64,000 nt of DNA from Rugamonas brunnea. Lineage in GTDB: Bacteria > Pseudomonadota > Gammaproteobacteria > Burkholderiales > Burkholderiaceae_D. Each line of letters starts with the position of its first letter. Within the stretch, counting starts at the first letter, position 1. Both the position numbers and the translations under genes were made by a program. Shown here piece by piece: positions 63,469-64,000 of this stretch. Location of the stretch: assembly GCF_014042345.1 (NCBI RefSeq), contig NZ_JACEZT010000010.1, forward strand, positions 166,257 to 230,256, read 5' to 3'. The notes beneath the pieces were generated by a model that saw nothing but the letters and a program-made list of their open reading frames with translations, ran no database searches and had not been told where the DNA came from.

Positions 63469-64000
63469 CTACTTGCCGACCTGCAAATTGGCCTGCACGT
63501 TCACGCTTTGCTGCACCAGCGAAGCGATCCCGCTGTTCTGGTTGACGACCATCACCCCGGCCGCCGACTGGCCCACGTTGCTCATGGTGTTGGACATATT
63601 GAATGTGCCCGCATCCACCGAGACGTTGCCGGCCGCACCGCCGGTGCCGCCCGCGCCCGCGCCACCCGTACCGGCGCCAGCCGTGTTGGTGCCACCGGAA
63701 CCGCCCGCCCCGCCCGTGTTGCCGCCACCGCCGGCGCCACCTGCGCCGCCATCACCTGCCGTGGCGCTGCCATTGGTCGGGTTGCCGTTGCTACCATTGC
63801 CGCCCGTGGCCGTGCCGCCACCTGCGCCGGCGCCGCCCGTGTTCTGGGCCATGCCGCTGGCCGCGCCATTGCCGCCGGCAGCGCCGGCCGCTCCCGCGCC
63901 GCCCGTGCTGGTGCCGGTGCCACCCGCCGCACCCGCACCACCGGCGCCACTGCTTGCGGCCGCGCCAACACCCGCCGTATTGCTGACCCCGGCGCCCGCA
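63469..64000 (-). CDS. Gly/Ala-rich secreted protein, partial (5' end beyond window)
   Basis: C-terminal 176 residues of a longer protein; the frame is open to the right edge. Residues visible are a long low-complexity Gly/Ala/Thr/Asn stretch (GGTGGAAG, GGNGSNGNP types) of about 115 residues, then VSVDAGTFNMSNTMSNVGQS and the QNS repeat AAGVMVVNQNSGIASLVQQS ending NVQANLQVGK. An internal ATG at 63852 is not a credible start because the same composition continues upstream. It is first of the visible locus and the best candidate for the main fibre subunit. It is not similar by eye to FapC, apart from the terminal repeat style. Confidence 0.65.
   Translation of the reverse strand, partial: AGAGVSNTAGVGAAASSGAGGAGAAGGTGTSTGGAGAAGAAGGNGAASGMAQNTGGAGAGGGTATGGNGSNGNPTNGSATAGDGGAGGAGGGGNTGGAGGSGGTNTAGAGTGGAGAGGTGGAAGNVSVDAGTFNMSNTMSNVGQSAAGVMVVNQNSGIASLVQQSVNVQANLQVGK

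Noticed and set aside
60240..63545. 1101-residue plus-strand open frame, including an apparent A-x-L-x-N pentapeptide-repeat protein near 61244-61380
   Set aside because: It is antisense to four coherent secreted-protein genes with signal peptides and ribosome-binding sites. The repeat is the complement of the G-V-x-x-(A/S) linker.
63601..64000. CRISPR-like or satellite DNA
   Set aside because: The repetitive look comes from Gly/Ala codons in an open reading frame; units are irregular with no spacers.

Overview
The window is high-GC chromosomal DNA of a betaproteobacterium, most likely Oxalobacteraceae (the Massilia, Duganella and Janthinobacterium group). The evidence is the core gene order rpsB-tsf-pyrH-frr-uppS-cdsA-dxr-rseP-bamA-skp-lpxD-fabZ-lpxA-lpxB-rnhB with divergent map-glnD, the ppsA/ppsR pair, two PEP-CTERM proteins, many porins and AraC/LacI regulators, and dispersed GGGGTCAGACCCC palindromes. 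The genus is inferred from gene content and was not confirmed by a search. No tRNA, rRNA, insertion sequence, prophage or CRISPR array was seen.

Layout. 1-4.7 kb: a porin and an ABC solute-binding protein, divergent from a TctD/TctE-type two-component system. 4.7-7.3 kb: an AraC regulator divergent from a Tat-exported flavin amine oxidase. 7.4-10.6 kb: guaB-guaA. 10.8-15.8 kb: a DUF4124 protein, then a sugar-acid uptake cluster (GntR-like repressor, gluconokinase, MFS transporter, porin) with a perfect operator at the gntK promoter. 15.9-17.1 kb: rnfH, ratA and divergent smpB. 17.2-19.8 kb: a c-di-GMP-I (GEMM) riboswitch in front of a secreted S53 peptidase. 19.9-26.7 kb: acyltransferase, two lipoproteins, sirtuin, DUF1272, EamA, DUF4259, and the membrane pair nfeD-qmcA. 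26.9-31.6 kb: ppsA, ppsR and an EAL response regulator. 31.7-47.2 kb: one long minus-strand run for lipid A, outer-membrane assembly, isoprenoids, phospholipids and translation. 47.6-54.5 kb: an MHFG-type PEP-CTERM protein, map, glnD, a pseudouridine synthase, a PilZ/YcgR protein and a second PEP-CTERM protein. 54.6-59.9 kb: small metabolic and regulatory genes (aspartoacylase-like, solute-binding, SugE, ArsR plus ene-reductase, MBL hydrolase).

The most interesting region is the right edge (60.1-64.0 kb, minus strand). It is a five-gene locus in the order [Gly/Ala-rich surface protein]-[150-aa secreted protein]-[C39 peptidase]-[185-aa secreted protein]-[coiled-coil outer-membrane barrel]. The last three match the D-E-F order and architectures of the Pseudomonas functional-amyloid (Fap) operon, but the subunits are unlike FapB/FapC as I know them. 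The three secreted proteins share a QNS-type repeat, and two carry an RGG site with a Leu at -7 that could be the C39 cleavage signal. I read it as a divergent Fap-like fibre export system cut by the window edge.

A second theme is cyclic di-GMP: the GEMM riboswitch, an EAL-domain response regulator and a PilZ/YcgR protein all lie within 37 kb. Start codons were moved from the longest open frame whenever a ribosome-binding site or signal peptide argued for an internal start.
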